Source of the DNA: Suillus spraguei
Taxonomy: Eukaryota; Basidiomycota; Agaricomycetes; Boletales; Suillaceae
Reading direction: 5' to 3'
Assembly: GCA_016800925.1 (NCBI GenBank)
Contig: JABCPU010000004.1
Location: 186,001-250,000 of the forward strand
Length of the DNA stretch: 64,000 bases
Positions within the stretch are counted from its first letter, which is position 1, and the number at the start of each line of letters is the position of its first letter. The translations under genes were made by a program, and so were the position numbers. Shown in pieces: positions 35,310-47,530 of this stretch. The notes under the pieces are model-generated. The model was not told the DNA's origin, ran no database searches, and worked only from the letters and a program-made list of their open reading frames with translations.

Positions 35310-38300
35310 ATGGCTGCACTACCCCCTTTCTCCACTTCCTATCGACAGCAGCCAAGTATAGGTACACCTTCATCAGTATTTCGTCAAAACCAAAACCAGG
35401 CAAGGCCAACTTCTGCCCTCGACCTTCCAGGTCTTCAAAGCGCAAGTCGCGTGTTGCACGACCAGTTTATGAAGGATGCTCAAATAATACCAGATATCGG
35501 TGACATGCTTACAACCCGTAAGTTCAGAACCCTCTGGCATCTTTACATCGCTTCCAACTTCCTTTGCCAGCTGGTGGGCAGTCGTCAGCGCTCTATAGTA
35601 TCTTTCCCGATGACTACCGGGCACCATTTCAGAAGAGGAGACTTGTAGGCATTCCTGAAGCACTTTTTCAGTATTATAACAGTAAGTTCAATAAATTTTG
35701 CTCTGATACTAGCCTGAAGCTTTATAGCTACCAACGTTACTTCGCACATGGGTCTAATACCCGAAATTGAGCGTGTATGGATATCAATTGATCATAAGCT
35801 GTTTCTTTGGGATTATATTGAGGGGTATGTGCCCCCTCCGTGCTTCTTTGTCGACTGATACAACTCTCTCAAAGTCAAGACATAAGCTCCTTTGTCGACC
35901 AACCTGATGTCATCACCCATGTCGCTGTTGTAAAACCAAGACTTGGCGTCTTCGTCGACGAAATCACGTCCGTCATGGTCATTTGCACCCCTGTATCCGT
36001 TCTTTTGATTGGACTGTCGATGTCCACCGTCCTTGGTACCAATAATCGCTTCCGCAAAGAAATCAAGATGTATGCAACAGACATGATGGTTTCGACTGAC
36101 ATCGAAATGACTTCTGTTGCGGGGACGTCTGACGGGCGCATTCTTATGTGTGGTTCTCAAGATGGCTGTCTATACGAATTGCACTATCAACAGAGCGAAT
36201 CCTGGTTTTCGAAACGGGTGCATATAGTCAACCACTCTGTTGGAAGTGTACAGAGTCTATTCCCAAGGTTCACCTCACCAAAGTCAGAAGGTCTGTGATT
36301 TGTTTGGTCCTCGACTTGCGATGAATGACTCCCGCATCTAGACCGTATTGTTGCTGTGATTTCAGATCTAAAACGCAATTGCTTCTATACCCTGTCCGCC
36401 AGGAACTCGATATCTATATACCAGGCAAGCAGCGAGAAGGCTGTGCACCATGTGCAAACTATGTCGAATCTTTACAAGTCTGCACAAGAGAAGGCACCTG
36501 GATCCCCTGCTCTTACCCCTTCAAACTTCCAGATCGTGGCTTTACATGTTCTGGACCTGGGTGAATCACGGACAGGGGTTCAATTGGTAGCCATCACCAT
36601 GAATGGCGTACGCTTGTACTTCTCTCCGTCAACCTCCGCATATAGTTTTTCATATGCGTCAACCCCAAGTGCTGCGGGTGGTGTGCGACCCTTGCAACTC
36701 ATTCATGTACGACTTCCACCTCCAAATTTATTGCATCCAGACGAACAATCTAGTCCCCATCGTCCTGTTTACAACAGCTCCACCCGAAACTCACCCCCGC
36801 AACCTCCATCCCGTCCCTTCATCGTATCGGGACTTGAAAATTCGTGTTATTTGGACGGTCTCATGGTCTCAGCTCAGCCTGGTGATACAGATGGGACAGA
36901 CTTTTTGCTTTGCACTGCTCCTGATCTCACTCGAATTGGCTCACTCGGGCAACTAAATCCACCGTCGCAACAACAACCATCTCAGCAACTATTGTACGGT
37001 CCCTCATCATATGGGACTGGGGCAAATCAACGTCCTCCTTTAACTGAACATGCCACCTTGCTGGCCATCCCTGGTCGGACATGGTCAATGGCGACGGTTC
37101 CCCGGGAGTCAACCCCTGCATCAGTTGCTCCTTCACCTCCGGTCACAAATGAACTTGCAACACAATTCTCCGAGCCTTCGCGACAATTCATGGTCCTCAC
37201 AAATGTCGGTCTCACATTTTTGATCAAAAGGCGAGCTCTGGACTATCTCAAAGCTGTCATAGAGGAAGTCCAGACTGAGGGAGTGGTACAGCCAATAATC
37301 GAGTTCAGAGACAGGTAAGTTTATCTGTTAATACATCGCTCAAAAACTCACTTCTATTTAGTTTTGGAAGAGACCAAACATGTGCCATGTTGCTCGGTCT
37401 TGCAAGCGGGAATACTTTCCTAGATGCCGGAGAGCCGTCGACAAGTGGCACACTTTGCACAATTAGCCCAGATATTGCCAACGTTGCTAAGCAGGCGTTT
37501 TACGATTTTGGCGAGCGACCAATCTGGACAGAACGAGTGACTTACGGTACAAGTGAGCAAGTAGATTCTCTAGTCAGACTCAAACTCATGTACTTTCAGG
37601 TGACAGTTCTGGCAGTGCCATCTTTAGTGGTCGAAGGGAGGGTTTTGCTATGTACTTCGCACGTCTAGTACGGTCACTGTGGAAAGACAAGTTAACAAAG
37701 CCAGGGTAAGAGCCAAAATCCTCGTGGCTGACTCTCCTCACGCTGAAGACGCACAGCCCCCCCGGTTTGCAACAGTCGAACTTCGAGGATAATCTGTTGG
37801 TAACTGTGCAGAAAAACCTATTTGCATTGAAGGAATTTTTGGATACAAATCCTCACCTGTTCCACTCTGCACCAGGAGAGCATTCAGTATCGCGGGCATC
37901 GTCTGGCAATGAGCAAGAAGCTTGGAAGGTTATTCGTCTTCCATATCGTGATTCTGTCGCTTAATCTTTTTTTAGGCCGAGCAAAATTCTGTTTCCCAGC
38001 TCCAAGCGCTGTTGTCCAGGACAATAGAGGCAATATCTTTCATACTTCTGCTGAATGATTACAGGCTAGGGGAGCTGATAGCCCAGTAAGCATTCCTGAT
38101 GAGCGGGGAATTACCTCACCTGAAGTTGACTGCCAGATGTGACCCTGACACACAAAAGTTGATTACCTCCATGACATTTGAGGACCTCATAACCTCGCAA
38201 AATGGTGTCACTGCTGCACGTGCATTGGTAAACATTGTAATTGACCAACAGATAGGTCAACAGATTAGCGTGCGTATCTGTCGTAAATTTACTGCACTGG

Positions 38301-40361
38301 GATGACAAGCTCTGCACAGGTGGACACGATCAGTGAGGTACTCCAGCAACGCTGTGGCTCATTTTGCAGCACAGACGATGTCATGTTGTACAAGGTCGGT
38401 TGCGGTTGTTGCTTCTCGTGTTGGTGATGCGCCTTACAGTCATTTAGGCTCGTGAAAGCGTCCGTAAGGCTATGGAGTCGCGAAACCCCTCTGAGCGGCA
38501 TAATTGGCTTGGCGAATCTTTGAGGTAAATTGAAGATGCCAGGTGGGGCCTATGATTCTAACTCTATCACACCAGACTGTTTATCAAAGGAGCGCGGATG
38601 CTGGACTTCGACAAAATTCGCGAGGTCTGTGGTGAATACCAGCAGCTCGGTTATGCCAAAGGTTGGTACGTTTCTGTCTAGTGGTAACTATATTTACACC
38701 TGCTCAGGAGCTGTGGAACTTCCACTGAGTTGCGCTCAAGCACTAGACCCTGATAATCTAGGTCTCGAATACTGGTATGCGGCATGTCCGTCAAGTGACA
38801 CCCGAAAGGAGTACTGCGATAAGCGACTCAAGTGTTACGACCTTGTCCTGCATTCTCTCAGTGTTTTTGAAGAGCAAGCTTCACAAAGTACTTCTGTAAA
38901 AGGGTCAGCGGCAAACGCAATTGACGACCCTGAAGCTATCCGCAGCCATGCCTATGACCTTGCATTCTCCAGCGAGGATGAGATGTTCCACTCTACGTTA
39001 TATGACTGGTTAATTAACCGGGGTCTTGCCGATGAGCTTTTAGCGGTACGTCTTATCGCGCTCGACAATCTTGGCTTCGTTGCTAAGTCTGGAATGATTG
39101 AAGATGCGGCCTCCATTCCTGGAAGCCCACCTGAAGCGGGAACCGATTACAGTGCCCAAGTATCAGCTTTTGTGGCAATTCTATGTGAAAGATGGTCAGC
39201 CGTTGCGCGCCGCAGAGATACTTGCCGTCCTAGCAGAATCCGAGTGAGCATTGTGTCTGCCTATTCTATTCAATCGACCCCTCATCAGACATATAGTACT
39301 GACTTGCTGTTGGACAAACGCCTCGAGTACCTGACGCTGGCTGTTGCCAATGCGAAATCTCATCCCGTGACTATCGGTGGCAGGCATGAGACTGCTATTT
39401 CTTTCCTTACCAACCTCGAAGAAAAATTGGATGTCGCTCAAGTACAGCTTGAGGTGTATAATTCCCTCTTACCTCATATGAATGATCCTGGAGAAGCCGG
39501 AGAGAAAATCCAGTATCTCAGCAAGACCTTGTTGACCATGTCCGAGGTAAGAACCAATGAAATATTTCAGTCGTTTTATTTATGAACATTTTCAGCTGTA
39601 TCAAGTTTATGCGGAACCATTTGACTTACCGGTCATGAAGCTCTTGATCTTGCATGTCTCTGATCACCACGATGAACATGTTGTCCGTCCCATATGGGAT
39701 AGGATATTGGATGACGGTACGTAATCAATTGTACGAGTAACGCCTGTCTGACCTGCATCCCGTTAAGCAATTGAGAAGGGTGCGGATGCACAAACCAATG
39801 CTGATCACATCATCGCAAGTGTCGTTCCACTAGGGAAACGATTTTACCCCTCCGAGAGTGCCTTCCCCCTGAGTGAGTCAAACTGCACTTATTCTGGATC
39901 TTCTCAGCTCATAACATAATGTAAGAATACATTGCATCGTTGTTGGTCAAGTTCGCTCTCAAAAGCAGAACGCAGCTACCAAACGGTTGGACTCCTCGGG
40001 TACTTGTTCAGTGCGGTGTTCCTTACACGGATGTATGGGATGTACTCCATGAGATGTATGAATCACAGGTAATTGGTTCCCGTCTGTGAACTTCACACAA
40101 GCAGAGCTAATTCCGGCAACATAGATACCGCCATTCAACACGCAAAGTGGTGTGCAAGTCGTATCCGCCGACATTGCAATTCTTTTAAACGACTGGCTCG
40201 AAGAGGCTAAACGCCCTCAATCCTCAGTTCCCCGAGGAGAATTCCCTGTTGGGAGAATAGATCTTGCTGTTGGGCAGTATTTGGCGGAGCTGGGTGCCAA
40301 TCAAGCGGAGACAAAGGCAATTTATGAAGGAATTAAACGTCAGCTACGAAGAAACTGGTAA
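35310..40361 (+). CDS. Nuclear pore inner-ring nucleoporin Nup155/Nup170
   Basis: Scaffold nucleoporin of the inner ring. Twenty exons close in phase to 1362 residues: 35310-35517, 35571-35681, 35728-35824, 35875-36290, 36342-37314, 37362-37552, 37600-37705, 37757-37928, 37976-38085, 38137-38269, 38320-38394, 38448-38524, 38576-38661, 38708-39045, 39104-39243, 39297-39546, 39596-39716, 39768-39872, 39926-40068, 40125-40361. The N-terminal beta-propeller is marked by YSIFPDDYRAPFQ, VWISIDHKLFLWDY and GTSDGRILMCGSQDGCLYE. The alpha-solenoid half includes LLWQFYVKDGQPLRAAE and LDKRLEYLTLAVANAKS. Length and motifs fit Nup155/Nup170. Introns are 46-60 bases. Confidence 0.93.
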
Positions 40362-40429
40362 TACATGAGATAGCTTGTGTATTATTCATCATACAATCCT
40401 AGTACTTTCATAAACCTATGTCGGGAAAA

Positions 40430-41397
40430 TCAATTGACTTCCAGAATGACATCTTCGGCATACAAAAGTAAACGTTCGCTAATCTTTCGCGTCAACTTGT
40501 ACGCTTCATATAACGCCCTGGATGCAATAATCAAGCAAACATACACTATATGTAATGAACACTTGCCTCGTAATTCCAACAACTAGTAAAACCATGATGA
40601 TCATCGCAGCTACGTCTGTTGAATTACCCCTCCGGCTTCTATGCCCTCTGAAACGAGCTATCCAATGGACTGGCCCAAGGAGAGGCAGGGACAGTAGCAT
40701 ATGAACTATAGACCCAGCGCCTACCATAGGGAGGCCAATGATGAACCTGCGCACAAACCGCGTCAAGAATGATGGTGGGGATGGGAGCGGGGCAGGATTA
40801 GTCCTCGTTAGTCTTGGAGCATTATCCTCCAGAGGAAAAACGTCCTGATCTCGAAGTATTCGCAATGCTGCACGGATGAGATCGTGGCCAACCTCAATTG
40901 GCGAAATGAAGAAGTAGTAAGATGATCCGTAGGACGAATAATCGTCGAAGGAGCTCATGAAATACGTTGTGGCATAGGACGAACACATGACAAGCATGGT
41001 GAAAAAAAAGGAAGATATCATGCCAACCACGACTGGAAGAATGTCAGTATCATCTTACTTGGAGGAGGGTATCACTCACTCGGGTTGGTTGCCAACCCAA
41101 TTGCTTTAGTGCGAGCAAAGAGATAGCGGTAATGACACTGTGGACAGCGATAGAAAGAGTTATTGCTGAAGGACGAGTTCCTCCATCTTTTCAGGCAAAC
41201 CACATGGACATACTAAATGCGCGTTCAACGATGTCAGTGTATCGAGGCGAGGGTGATCGACTAACGCTAATGGAACCCCTACACAGACAAGGTCGAATAA
41301 GCCTTCCCAGTGACTCATCTTCACCGTCGAAGCATATACGACATTGTTTCTCCTGCTCTGGCGTTGGTTCTTGGTCTGTTTTGTCCGGTTCTGCCAT
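40430..41397 (-). CDS. RING-CH (MARCH-type) membrane E3 ubiquitin ligase
   Basis: Likely transfers ubiquitin to membrane proteins. Exons 41266-41397, 41080-41212, 40567-41032 and 40430-40517 give 272 residues. The N-terminal C4HC3 finger has CRICFDG, CLCRGSI-SYVHVVCLKRW and YRCPQCHYRY with normal spacing. Hydrophobic stretches follow (VVGMISSFFFTMLVMC, FIIGLPMVGAGSIVHMLL, AAMIIMVLLVVGI). The last intron (40518-40566) begins GCAAGT after AG, a perfect GC donor. Splicing there yields the amphipathic end RALYEAYKLTRKISERLLL. It is convergent with the nucleoporin gene, with 68 bp between stops. Confidence 0.88.
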
Positions 41398-43422
41398 GGT
41401 TTATGCACATTATGTAGCCCTCTACGACGTGGAGCATTATATGAGTTTTACGCAAATATTGTGTCAAATATGGACATTGTACTGGTCAATTTACATTCGG
41501 CATCACAATTTGGCTCGCATGTGGAAATTTCCTAATGGAGCATGATTTTTTAACTGAGCTCCAGAATGGTTCCCTTCTGGTACCAAGCGCTTTCACAAAA
41601 ACACGTATTTCTGCTACTTGAAAAAATTCTTGACGTATATAACATTCTCTCTATAATGCAGCTCATATCCAAGTTGAAAGACCAATAGCAATTATGTAAA
41701 GCAAAATTAAGTGAGATATTGCCGAAGTCATGCACCTGCGCAGTGACGGAGTTTCAAGTTACCACAAACACAAACACCAATGTCATAAATCTTTGACTTG
41801 TCCTGGTGCAGCACTGGATATTTCGAGTTAATCGAACTCTCTACATGCCGCATCTTACTCTACAATGGCGGTCTAAGAGCTTGACTAGCCTACTATGTGA
41901 CAGTGACATTTGCGTGACCGTGGGGTAAAGGGATAGTCTTCTCGTCGGAGGTGAGTGTATGCTTAGATCTCCGTTGATCACGATGTACACCGCATAATCT
42001 TCAATTATAACTCTATCACAACTCTACTGGTTCATCTAATCCGTGCCAAGTCAGTTCGCTTCGGTGCTTGAATTTAATTTTTGTCGTGTTTTTTTACGTC
42101 TAGACACACGGTGGGAGATCAGTCAATGATTATTATTATTATTATTCTTCGTTCCTCGGGTTGACGTACTTCCTACATTTTAGTTATGGAATGAGCCCTT
42201 CGACTCGGAGAAAGAGTGAGTCGCGACACCAGGACTTGAACAACGCCGTTCGATATGAGTCAAGCCTCACAGGGGTTAAGGGATGCACCGCGTTTCAAAG
42301 GCGAGGGTTTCATTGTTCACACAACACCGTGACTCTGCCACAGGCCAATAAAATGAGCTAACACAGTGTCGCGCTTACAATTCAATTAGACGTTTCGCGC
42401 TATCAAGTAAATATCACTTTGTTGGGCGACGAAGTTTGACTGATGCGTTCTTTTTTTATTGATATCGAATCCCTTATATGATACACACATGTGTATTATC
42501 TCCCCTCTGGCCTGTACATTGAGGTAACCAATCGTCGAAATGACTGTTGCTACGTAGTACGGAGAGACCTTCGGGCTCTCGTATCATGACTCGGATGAAT
42601 TTCCGACGATACCGGTACGCTTGCTTCAGCCGACTTATGTAAATCCCTGCGTCGATATCACCAGGGCGCTCATTTGACGCGCGATCACTCATCCATGTCT
42701 CGCATGGATTGTAGAAAATTCTTCTGATACATTAGGTCTTGGTACAAACACTGAACTGAACTGTGAAAACCTTCCATAATGTTCAATAACCGGCAATTTT
42801 GGTGAGCGAATGGAATACTTTCAATACTAATCCCGTCGGAGATAGCCGAGAGAGCCTTCTAACATGGTAAGTGGCAAACATCATTCGTTCAATCATAAAC
42901 ATACTTGCAGATCTGCTTTAGATGTCACGAATTCCTTGTTGTTCACCTTCATGTTCACCACTTACCGAGTCCGAATAATATTGTACTACTACTACTAACT
43001 GCTGCTAGTACTACCCGGTTCATCATACTCGGTCCCAGTCAATTTTCGCTACAGACGTAAGTTGTCATCTGGCGTAATTGGCCTACACATGAAACATCGT
43101 CACCTCATGTGTTTTTTTTTTCAGGTACCTCGCATTAATTTCGAGTCAGGATGATTCTTAACTCGAAATCAGATCTCCACAAGGCTGAGCTCTTCCTTCC
43201 TGCCGTAGATCGTTATTATTTTAATGGTCTTGAAGTCGTAGCGCACATTAACGTTACGTGCCCACCTTCGGGCTTTTACATCAATCAATCAAGGACGGGT
43301 CATACTCGAACGCACCTTGTGTCGAGCTAAACCTATTCCTTCTTGATGAATTCTACGACAGGATCTCGATCTTTATGTCGTGAAGGATATAACGGTAGGA
43401 GCGAGTGGTCTATCGCACTAAG
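41398..43422. other. 2 kb region without a confident gene
   Basis: Mostly AT-rich and unannotated. It includes a six-unit ATT microsatellite near 42129-42146. A 72-codon minus ORF (42474-42692, ATG at 42692) with arginine-rich content may be a small or broken gene. I see no tRNA, rRNA or transposase signature. Confidence 0.35.
42474..42692 (-). CDS. Possible small hypothetical protein
   Basis: The 72-residue frame begins MSDRASNERPGDIDAG and contains a basic segment (LKQAYRYRRKFIRVMIREPEG). It has a true ATG and no intron needed, but no family resemblance and no conserved neighbour. It could be chance or a gene remnant. Confidence 0.2.
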   Translation of the reverse strand: MSDRASNERPGDIDAGIYISRLKQAYRYRRKFIRVMIREPEGLSVLRSNSHFDDWLPQCTGQRGDNTHVCII

Positions 43423-44233
43423 ATGGCTGCTAAGTACCCTGTCCCATCCAGTGATAAAATATTCGCTCTATCTTGTACGAATGTTGGCGTTGGTCCTGGT
43501 GGAACCACCGCAATGCTCGCGTTCGTCATGTCGTTTTTTCATAGCTTGCTCATCTATAACACTGACATTCCAGACGCGTCTCTATTGTGGACTACAAGGG
43601 GCAAGTTATGCTGGATACATATGTATCGCCTACGATGCAAGTTAGCGACTACCGAACTGCAACCACCGGTATAGAATCCTCTCACCTCCTTTCTCGTGAG
43701 TTCAAGGGCGCAATGTCATTTATCTGGTATTTATTCGACTCGTCACATCAGCCGACACGCCTGCTTTCATCCAAGTTCAACAGCACGTTGCTGACCTTAT
43801 CAAGGGCAAGGTACTTGTCGGCCACAGTCTGTGGAACGATCTCTCTGGCAAGCAGTTTTTGTTCCATAACCCCGGCCGTCACTTATCGACGTCTTACCCA
43901 GTTCTAGGAATTCCACATCCCGCAGTGGCTACTCGAGACGTCGCTCTATATCAGCCTTTTCGAAACGCTCTTCGGTCTCCTAATCAGGTGATCGGCCTCC
44001 AGACTCTCATGTGGCATTTGATGTGCCGTCGATGTCAAGATGGCCAGCTTCACCCAGTAAGTTCCACGATCATGACAGTCCTGCTTGAAGTAACATATAC
44101 TTCATAGGTCGAGAATGCGCGTGCTGCACTCGACTTGTATCGGACTGTTTCACCTGAATGGGAAGCGGCAATTTCCTTTGGAAATTGGCCTTCATGCCTT
44201 CCTCCTAGCACATTCTCCCGTTGCTATCTCTGA
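43423..44233 (+). CDS. Rex4-like DEDDh exonuclease-fold protein, probably inactive
   Basis: Related to Rex4-type RNA exonucleases of rRNA processing. Exons 43423-43520, 43574-43695, 43752-43847, 43902-44056 and 44108-44233 give 198 residues. The fold is clear: KIFALSCTNVGVGPGG, LARVSIVDYKGQVMLDTYV, LVGHSLWNDLSVLGIPHP, then HPVENARAALDLYR. Active Rex4 proteins have ALDCEMVGVGP, with Asp and Glu as metal ligands; here these are Ser and Thr. The ExoIII Asp after the catalytic His (HxxxD) is Asn. Only the ExoII Asp (NDL) remains of the four acidic ligands. Intron 43848-43901 uses a GC donor (GCAAGC), is 54 bases long and lacks stops. A missed upstream exon is possible. Confidence 0.75.
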
Positions 44234-44436
44234 ACAATTTTCCATGCTGATTACTATTCGTTACACCTACATGACATTCTTCCGCAGGAGTATTTCGTAT
44301 TTAGATGCTGTTAATCCTACTATACACTCGTCTTATGCCAATTCGTTTTATGCCAGTTCATTAGTGGGCTTTATTAACTCTATGTATGGGTGCGTTGGCT
44401 TCGCCTCGGAGTTCCAAGTAATTCTGCAACAGCTGG

Positions 44437-46077
44437 CTAAGCTACTCGGTACGTCACTGCACAATCCTCGACTCTTCTTTGCTTCAGCATGGAAAGCTTC
44501 CTCTTCAACGCCTGCCATTTCCAGTTCTCGGCTCCCTTTCCATGAAAAATCTTTCCAGTTGGCCGTCTGAGTAACCTGGTAAAAGCCCGAGGGGATGGCC
44601 CTCCCGTAATGTCCCGTTGCGTTCGCCATGATTGCTTCTGCAAGTGAAGTGTTCGCTCAGATTCGAGCATAACCGCGGCGATATCAAGACGTCCTTCTTT
44701 GATGGAGAGACTGGTGATCCGCCGCCTGACAACGCTGGATTCTATGCGCGGACCCCACCGCGTGCGAAAGACTTTGAGGCACTTCATAGCGAGAGTCCCG
44801 CACCGCTTGCAAGACCGGAGACTTGCAAGGGTTAAAAATAGTGTTTTTGACGATGGTCGGATCCCAGGGTGAGCTGAAAGTAAATGGGAGATAATACGAC
44901 GTTGAGCGAAATGCCGAGCAAGTCCTGATTTCTCAGTTACAGCCCTGATGTGCAGGTGAATAATACCCAGCAGTGCATGCTGCTGTCTGCGGCTGAGTCT
45001 CCTGGGGAGCGCCTGGAAGTATAACGAAGTAGATTCGAGCGCCTTGGCGCGGTCTCCCAAGTGAATCATGGCCTCCGCGATGAAAAAGACGGCCCTTGGT
45101 GGCAGCTGAGAATATTCGGGAGAGGCAACGAGTGGAAACATGTTCATAAGAGAACGATGGCGGGCGACCTGGACTGGACCAGAGACCGTGGATGTTTGCA
45201 AGACCACGCATTTGAAGCTCGCAGACTTCCAGCCATATTCACCCCGCCGTTGCGGAATTTTAACCCACCGTCGCAGAGCACCACGTTTCAGAGAGCCGAA
45301 AAACTCCATCCACAAAGGTAATGGTAGTCCGTCCTGATGCCCTGATCGTAAGCCCAATTCTTCTGACCACTGCTCTCTCCTCATAACACGTTCAACACGT
45401 CTCAAAGCCTCGTCCCATCTGCCAGTCCGTACCAACCACCTGACAGTTAATTTCCACGTTTCGAGATTTGGGCGGACCGACTCGGCCTTCATGGCATCGA
45501 GAAGACGCGCTGCGGTGCCAAAAGCCGCTTGTCTCAACGCAAGAGAAACCAAGAAGTTGAACGAACGAGTTGAATGAAGGAGACGCGTGTCCCGAGGGTT
45601 TGAAAAATGGTAGTTGACGAGTGCAGTGAGTGATGAGTGCGAGTAATTATGCATATCCAGAAGATTTTGATAGAACATTTCACGGGAGGTAGGAGTTGGT
45701 AGGAGAGGTATCGGCGAAGTGGTGACGGAGTGGGCACTGACGAAGGAAGCGGGTTCGGAGGGAGGATTTGGAATATACACTGGCTCCGCACGACCTGGAT
45801 CATTCCACGAAGCCTCCCTTATAGAGATGGAGTTGGGATCTATGGGTATGACATACTGGCCTCGAGGTCGTATCTGAGGTTGCCACACGAACGATTCGTC
45901 AGAACGTGGTTTTCTAGATATCCCAGCACGCTTTTTGTCGGGCAGAAGAGGGCCATCGTGTTTAGCACGCCGCGTCCAAGCACGAGCTGCAGCTGACTGC
46001 AAAATTGCAGAAAATGAAGACGTGGTGTCTGGCGGAATATATGAACATTTAAGCAGGCGGGATGCATGATGAAGCAT
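44437..46077 (-). CDS. Mitochondrial PPR-type helical-repeat protein
   Basis: One uninterrupted frame of 546 residues, unusual here, where most genes are split. The N-terminus (MLHHASRLLKCSYIPP) is basic and hydroxylated like a mitochondrial presequence. The body holds helical pairs of the pentatricopeptide type, for example SFNFLVSLALRQAAFGTAAR, LLDAMKAESVRPNLETWKL and RTGRWDEALRRVERVM. It probably binds organellar RNA; the target is unknown. The first ATG is at 46077; upstream in-frame codons begin with GTG. The C-terminus is basic. Confidence 0.65.
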   Translation of the reverse strand: MLHHASRLLKCSYIPPDTTSSFSAILQSAAARAWTRRAKHDGPLLPDKKRAGISRKPRSDESFVWQPQIRPRGQYVIPIDPNSISIREASWNDPGRAEPVYIPNPPSEPASFVSAHSVTTSPIPLLPTPTSREMFYQNLLDMHNYSHSSLTALVNYHFSNPRDTRLLHSTRSFNFLVSLALRQAAFGTAARLLDAMKAESVRPNLETWKLTVRWLVRTGRWDEALRRVERVMRREQWSEELGLRSGHQDGLPLPLWMEFFGSLKRGALRRWVKIPQRRGEYGWKSASFKCVVLQTSTVSGPVQVARHRSLMNMFPLVASPEYSQLPPRAVFFIAEAMIHLGDRAKALESTSLYFQALPRRLSRRQQHALLGIIHLHIRAVTEKSGLARHFAQRRIISHLLSAHPGIRPSSKTLFLTLASLRSCKRCGTLAMKCLKVFRTRWGPRIESSVVRRRITSLSIKEGRLDIAAVMLESERTLHLQKQSWRTQRDITGGPSPRAFTRLLRRPTGKIFHGKGAENWKWQALKRKLSMLKQRRVEDCAVTYRVA

Positions 46078-46138
46078 GCATGAGCTCACGACTACACGCT
46101 GGTCAATATCGTTTCAGACTCCTGTACATTTTTCTGAC

Positions 46139-46399
46139 TTACTTACGAGGCAAGCTTTCGGAGACTGACACTAATTGCAGTCTTCTTCTGCCTTGAACAA
46201 TATTTCTGATTTCCTTCCGGATGCCGACCTCAATCGACAAGGTTCTAAACCAAATAGCGACAAACACTCTCCGGTATTTTAGATAACAACCGAAACCACC
46301 ATGTACTGCAAAGTGCGGTATCACTTCTTGAAGACCCCTGCTAAGCTCTAAGGCCTGCTTGAATTTTACGTCCACACTTCGAGCTTGGCCAGGGTCCAT
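46139..46399 (-). CDS. Small ORF upstream of the PPR gene, uncertain
   Basis: An ATG at 46399 opens 86 codons (MDPGQARSVDVKFKQALELS ... IRKEIRNIVQGRRRLQLV). The first and last parts look helical, while the middle resembles an unspliced intron ending TTTGGTTTAG. A GTAAGT donor near its end (46144-46149) could splice, in frame, to an acceptor just before the PPR start. It may be a separate small gene, an upstream exon, or chance. Confidence 0.25.
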   Translation of the reverse strand: MDPGQARSVDVKFKQALELSRGLQEVIPHFAVHGGFGCYLKYRRVFVAIWFRTLSIEVGIRKEIRNIVQGRRRLQLVSVSESLPRK

Positions 46400-47530
46400 C
46401 CTCTGGTTAGTGGAATGTTCGTTACTATTCCAGAAAGGTCATTGCAGCATTTTTGACAATCCATGATTTAAATTGGGCCACTGTGACGTCGCGCACGCGG
46501 CGCATGTGCATTTCATAGAAGTCTGTTGAAAGCTTACATCGAGCTTATATATTATTTTCACAGCAGGGTCAGTCCACTCTATCGTAGTCCAGAATGATGA
46601 TCTGGCAGGGCTCAAACTTGCTCTGCAGGGACAGTCGCGTGTTACGGTCTTGCTAAAAAAAATCTCCACATTTCCTTGTGGAGGTTGATCGCTTAAAGGG
46701 GGACACCCCAGAGTCGTTTTCCGGTGATGATCAATGAAGAAAACTGGGGCAACAGCTTGAGCGTGTGTCGATCTGACGCGCGCATTAGAAGACTAGCAGC
46801 AAGTCGGGTGTTCTCTCGACACATTGATGCCATATTTTCGCTGTTATGAACAGCGTGTCACCAAGATGCGGAAATTTTATTTGAGCCGGCAATCCATCAC
46901 TTTTTGCTGTTCTACTTCTGATCATGCAGTGCGAGTTCGAACTCGGAAATGGATGACTTCCCGTAGCGTTTAGAGCGTCGTTCTAATCAAAAGTCCTCGT
47001 GCTGACAGTCATTAGTGTTTTGCAAGTCCGCATGTCAGTTCTAAAGTGATATCTAGAAGGTATTAGGCCCTAAACAGTGCACCGTGACCATGTTGGAATC
47101 GTCGTTTACACCTCACTAATGTACTACTAGACACAATTTAAAAGATTGCGGCGAGACGATACTGTGACTTTTTAAGGTTTGGATCAAAATCTAATACTGC
47201 GGAAAGTCATTCACTGACCGAACCGAAGTATCTAGATTCTAAGCTCTGGCGCCATAACCAGGTGTTTCGAAATCACCAGAACTGTGCAGCGTCTGAAGGT
47301 ACATGCGCTCCAGACATGCTATCATGATATGAAGAATTTTAAACAGGTGTGCACCTTTCATATAGTTATACAAACTACGAGCATAAGAATCGATCATGAC
47401 TAAACTAAATACACATGCTTAATGAGCGATGAGATGTGCCGCCAGAAAAAAAGACCTATGAGCTATCAGTAAACTATAATCCTCCAACAACTCCGCTCAG
47501 GATCATCATCAGGAAAAAATGAGTTCATTA
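46400..47530. other. Intergenic region with one perfect palindrome
   Basis: No convincing gene. A 14-base perfect palindrome, CGAGTTCGAACTCG, lies at 46932-46945. It resembles a tRNA T-arm core but no cloverleaf can be folded around it. Confidence 0.3.

Noticed and set aside
38530..39585. Continuous 351-codon ORF inside NUP155/170
   Set aside because: It reads through three introns. The spliced frame, not this one, matches the nucleoporin family.
46925..46955. Possible tRNA T-arm
   Set aside because: The palindrome fits a T-loop core but no acceptor, D or anticodon stems can be paired around it.
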